Source of the DNA: Paenibacillus sp. Marseille-Q4541
GTDB taxonomy: Bacteria > Bacillota > Bacilli > Paenibacillales > Paenibacillaceae
DNA length: 64,000 nucleotides
Reading direction: 5' to 3'
Assembly (NCBI RefSeq): GCF_018310695.1
Contig: NZ_JAGXCY010000019.1
Coordinates: forward strand, 1-64,000
The position numbers were made by a program, and so were the translations under genes. Below the pieces are notes generated by a model. The model saw only the letters and a program-made list of their open reading frames with translations. It did no database searches and had not been told where the DNA came from. Shown one piece after another: positions 61,407 through 64,000 of the stretch (position 1 is its first letter; the number at the start of each line of letters is the position of its first letter).

Positions 61407-61647
61407 TTTCGTTATCCTTCTCTCTATATGATGTAAATGATGTCGATTATGTCCATGTGATGTAAGAGGAATAACGAGACATACTACGTAATATGTAAAC
61501 CGAAATATTAATTTTGAATTATATATGATATTTATTTTGCTTTTTATCATTAATTATCCGTATTGCGAAGCAAAACAACTCCGTTTTCAACTTCATGAAG
61601 GACTGGATTCTCTCTTATTCAAAGAAAAGGCAGTCCCCCTCAACTAC
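61407..61647. other. spacer between glcU and doxX
   Basis: AT-rich region of 241 bases with no gene, terminator or clear promoter that I can support. The promoter of glcU presumably lies here. Confidence 0.3.
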
Positions 61648-61998
61648 TCAAGATAATTTCATCCAATCCATGCTTAAAATGACGACACACATTACTAATA
61701 AAATGGCGGATGTCGAAACCCCAGACATCGATCCTTTTCCAAGTTTGAATTGCATAATGATCGCGGAAGCCATAATAATCGCTAGAAAAAAAGCACCCAC
61801 GGCTCCAAGTAAAAAATTCCATGTCCCAATAAAGAGTAATACGGCTCCCAAAATCTCAATAATACCGAGCACATGACGAAACCATTCGGGTAATCCAAAG
61901 GATTTATATCTTGCATCGATTTCTTTGGAAGTAAACTTGCTAATTCCTAGCATAATAAATGCTACCCCTACCACAATTTGCAGTACCGTTGCCAACAT
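61648..61998 (-). CDS. DoxX-like membrane protein
   Basis: A 116-residue protein with four hydrophobic helices and the DoxX pattern VVGVAFIMLGISKFTSKEI and LGIIEILGAVLLFIGTW. Family members are linked to oxidative stress and thiol metabolism in some bacteria, but most, like this one, are uncharacterised. ATG 61998 has GGGGAT upstream. It stands alone. Confidence 0.88.
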   Translation of the reverse strand: MLATVLQIVVGVAFIMLGISKFTSKEIDARYKSFGLPEWFRHVLGIIEILGAVLLFIGTWNFLLGAVGAFFLAIIMASAIIMQFKLGKGSMSGVSTSAILLVMCVVILSMDWMKLS

Positions 61999-62073
61999 AT
62001 ATACTATCCCCTCTAAAAGAATTGATTAGGACTAGTATCCATTGGCTCCGGTCATGTTATACGAAAAATGGCT

Positions 62074-62595
62074 TCAAAGTAAAACATCCCAGCGATGCTG
62101 GTTCTTTTCTAGCTTAGGATGAAGCGACACCGGTTGATCCACAAGGATTAATCTAATCTTGGTGATCCATTCGTCAAAAAACGGATAAGAAGCAAAGCAG
62201 TTCGCATATTCGCTTGGCAGCAAAAGAAAAAAGGGACCTTTGTACTTTTCCGTCAAATGCCGGAGTGCTGCTTCCATAGGTGTATATTTCTTTCGTTTTC
62301 CTTCCCAATTTTCAACCACGACGATACCTTCATTTTGCTCTCTTTTCCATTCATGTAAGCGATCTTCCCTTTTATAAAACGGAAGAACCGAATGATTCGC
62401 CATTCGTTTTACTGTCGCTTCATGCAAAGGATAGAGAACCAGCTTCGTGAATTTACGCGATTCTACAGTTGTTAATACCTGTGACAATTGTTTATCTGTT
62501 ACTTTTTCAAAATCATCGTAATAAATCAGTGTCCCCTTATATGTTTCCTTAGGAGGTTCATAACCATAGGGCACAGCGTGTACTTCTCTCGCCAT
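62074..62595 (-). CDS. hypothetical protein, 173 aa
   Basis: I do not recognise a named family. The protein is soluble and opens with REVHAVPYGYEPPKETYKGT. It contains repeated patterns of helix and strand with conserved-looking LVLYPLHEATVKRM near residue 55 and FFLLLPSEYANCFASYPFFD near 125, suggesting a Rossmann-like fold. ATG 62595 follows GGAGGAAG. It has no partner in its operon. Translation is well supported by the site and the codon pattern. Confidence 0.8.
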   Translation of the reverse strand: MAREVHAVPYGYEPPKETYKGTLIYYDDFEKVTDKQLSQVLTTVESRKFTKLVLYPLHEATVKRMANHSVLPFYKREDRLHEWKREQNEGIVVVENWEGKRKKYTPMEAALRHLTEKYKGPFFLLLPSEYANCFASYPFFDEWITKIRLILVDQPVSLHPKLEKNQHRWDVLL

Positions 62596-62683
62596 TAATG
62601 TCTTCCTCCAGTTATCCCGATTATTTATAGTCCGTTTTATAAGTAACCATATTACAAGTATCTATAATATATGTGAATCCTAC

Positions 62684-63298
62684 TCACATTTCTGATGATT
62701 GGTTTTGTTCATGGTATAACCGGTACGTATTTGCCAAGCGAAACAGGATTCGAACAAACAGAAACATCAAGAATACTTGTATGATCGCGAGCACAAAGAT
62801 ACCAATCGCCCAATCTTCATTCATATTCATGATAAAGGGATACCAAAATAGCTGAAGAACCGATATTCCGATCAATGCTTTTCGTCTAGTCTTGAATGTA
62901 ACTACAAGTGCTTCATCTTCGATTTGATGCCATATGGATAATTGGCCAAGTGCCCTGAACAGTAGAACGATCATAAGCAAATTCAGAATGGAGTACAATT
63001 GTCCGTAAATAAGGTAATGAAGAGGTACAACAGGAGACCACTGCATCATGCTGACATCGGGTATCCACACCGATATTATTGAACCAATGAATAATACAAT
63101 AGTTATCCATTTCACTTTTTTGAACAATGAATGCTCCCATTCCAGTGCGGAGAGCGCAAAAAGAATAAGCAAATACCCAATCAGATCATTAAAAACATCA
63201 AAATTCATAATGTTAAAATCAAAAATAAGGAGTACAAATCCCCAGGCCATCCGTCGCAGCGCATTTTCACTGATTGTTGTTTTGGAGAGGTCTGTCAT
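62684..63298 (-). CDS. hypothetical multi-pass membrane protein, 204 aa
   Basis: The protein has five or six hydrophobic segments (for example LLIFDFNIMNFDVFNDLIGY, ILNLLMIVLLF, IFVLAIIQVFLMFLFVRI) and no catalytic motif. Similar small membrane proteins of unknown role are frequent in Paenibacillus. Its ATG overlaps the stop of the upstream gene in ATGA, so it is translationally coupled to the exported-looking partial gene at the right edge; GGAGGTG stands at good spacing. The two probably work together. Confidence 0.82.
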   Translation of the reverse strand: MTDLSKTTISENALRRMAWGFVLLIFDFNIMNFDVFNDLIGYLLILFALSALEWEHSLFKKVKWITIVLFIGSIISVWIPDVSMMQWSPVVPLHYLIYGQLYSILNLLMIVLLFRALGQLSIWHQIEDEALVVTFKTRRKALIGISVLQLFWYPFIMNMNEDWAIGIFVLAIIQVFLMFLFVRILFRLANTYRLYHEQNQSSEM

Positions 63299-64000
63299 TG
63301 AGTTACACCTCCATTACGAACAAGGGTCTTGATGTCTTTCTCCGAATAATAAAGATTGTTATTGGTAGAAATAAACTGATTCACTTTGGTCCCATCCGAT
63401 TTTCTAAATTGAATCATAACTGCTGCTTCCATATTAATAAATCCATCTTTCAGAATGTCTGGCTGAAAATATTCATACTTAAAACTTAATAAGTTCCCTT
63501 TCTTCTCATACCTTGGATACGTAAGACTGTCATAGGATTTACCATATAGTTTTAGCTCGAATAAGTGATCCAGTTTGTCTGGCAAAGATGATTCTACTTT
63601 TTCCATTGCTGCATTCTGCATCATTTCAACCTGGTATAATCCAGTACCGTCAGTAGAAGCACCAGACTGGCGCATATCAATCACCACATTGTTCGGAGCG
63701 GAATCATCTGCGCGAAATATTAGCTCTCCAATATTAACAAGCTCCGATGTACCATCATCATAATACACCTTAATATTACGGACTATCAGCTCCCTTTCCG
63801 GGTCCTTTAGTATTTTTTTATCCTGTTCCGTTATTTCGAAATATGTAGAATACATCGTTTGGTATTTGTATGAATCCCTTTCTTTTTTACCAGATCCGAT
63901 TTTATTCAGTTGTTCAATCTCAATCTCATTCACTTTCTTACCTGGACCTTTGTTCTCTAGCCACGTAATTTCAAAAAAATTCGTTCCATTATAGATCGTT
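63295..64000 (-). CDS. hypothetical protein, partial (5' end outside the window)
   Basis: The reading frame is open to the right edge, giving at least 235 residues (TIYNGTNFFEITWLENKGPG near the edge, then beta-rich sequence such as NIKVYYDDGTSELVNIGEL). A GTG at 63933 is in frame but not a real start because the frame continues upstream with sense. I do not recognise a family; the beta strands and lack of helices suggest an exported or membrane-anchored domain. It is coupled to the membrane-protein gene downstream. Confidence 0.75.
   Translation of the reverse strand, partial: TIYNGTNFFEITWLENKGPGKKVNEIEIEQLNKIGSGKKERDSYKYQTMYSTYFEITEQDKKILKDPERELIVRNIKVYYDDGTSELVNIGELIFRADDSAPNNVVIDMRQSGASTDGTGLYQVEMMQNAAMEKVESSLPDKLDHLFELKLYGKSYDSLTYPRYEKKGNLLSFKYEYFQPDILKDGFINMEAAVMIQFRKSDGTKVNQFISTNNNLYYSEKDIKTLVRNGGVTQ

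Noticed and set aside
1..64000. CRISPR array, rRNA, tRNA, prophage or intact mobile element
   Set aside because: No regularly spaced repeats, cloverleaf-like sequences, integrase, phage structural genes or transposases were recognised.

Overview
The window looks like chromosomal DNA of a spore-forming, low-to-middle GC Gram-positive of the Paenibacillus type. Nearly every gene has a strong AGGAGG-type ribosome binding site, and GTG and TTG starts are frequent. The gene families are typical of that group: stalk-domain (copper amine oxidase N-terminal) exported proteins, an S-layer-homology remnant, GlcU, CitM with a CitST-like pair, EcsAB-like ABC genes, a YidC lipoprotein and a predicted sigma-K promoter. 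No rRNA, tRNA, CRISPR array, intact insertion sequence or prophage was recognised. The genus is inferred from content, not from a marker gene.

Layout. 0-7.1 kb: an unknown protein, a MATE exporter overlapping the bifunctional glutathione synthase gene gshF, and an arsenic locus (arsB-arsC divergent from arsR). 7.2-11.6 kb: a flavin-binding protein, AzlC/AzlD amino-acid exporter, ThuA-like protein, a short-chain dehydrogenase and a YjbQ protein. 11.7-16.2 kb is a scarred accessory stretch: a possible spore-surface protein behind a sigma-K-like promoter, a LacI regulator with a foreign C-terminus, a HAD phosphatase, a DeoR regulator, and a mosaic of signal-peptide, phosphonate-permease and S-layer-homology fragments. 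16.2-20 kb: MarR regulator with an Old Yellow Enzyme, then a second arsenic locus (arsR-arsB) whose pump closely resembles the first. 20-29 kb: arginase, a YidC paralogue, a Cys-rich small protein, a stalk-domain protein, an HD hydrolase, a DUF4173 membrane protein and an SgrR-like regulator.

29-37.4 kb: an AraC regulator divergent from a Gfo/Idh/MocA dehydrogenase and aldo-keto reductase; carotenoid end-group genes (crtP divergent from crtQ-crtO); a cupin protein; a methyltransferase. 37.4-45.7 kb: a secreted family 8 polysaccharide lyase, the remnant of a CBM32 protein, and a sulfonate-type ABC transporter operon ending in a flavin-dependent monooxygenase, preceded by a leader terminator. 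45.8-51.7 kb: a YetF-like protein with no normal start codon, a LysR/dehydrogenase pair, an EcsAB-like ABC exporter and an MFS transporter. 51.8-57.7 kb: a citrate/malate module (sensor kinase, response regulator, NAD-malic enzyme, CitM with a catabolite-repression site) and a glucose-type PTS IIA. 57.8-64 kb: a stalk-domain protein, LysR, acetyltransferase, GlcU, DoxX and unknown genes, the last running off the right edge.

No wholly new defence-like system was evident. The best leads are the overlapping MATE-gshF pair, the gene mosaic at 15-15.8 kb and chimeric LacI gene, the leader terminator at 45.6 kb, the sigma-K-driven beta-rich protein at 11.8-12.2 kb, and the yetF gene with a perfect ribosome binding site but no ATG/GTG/TTG start.
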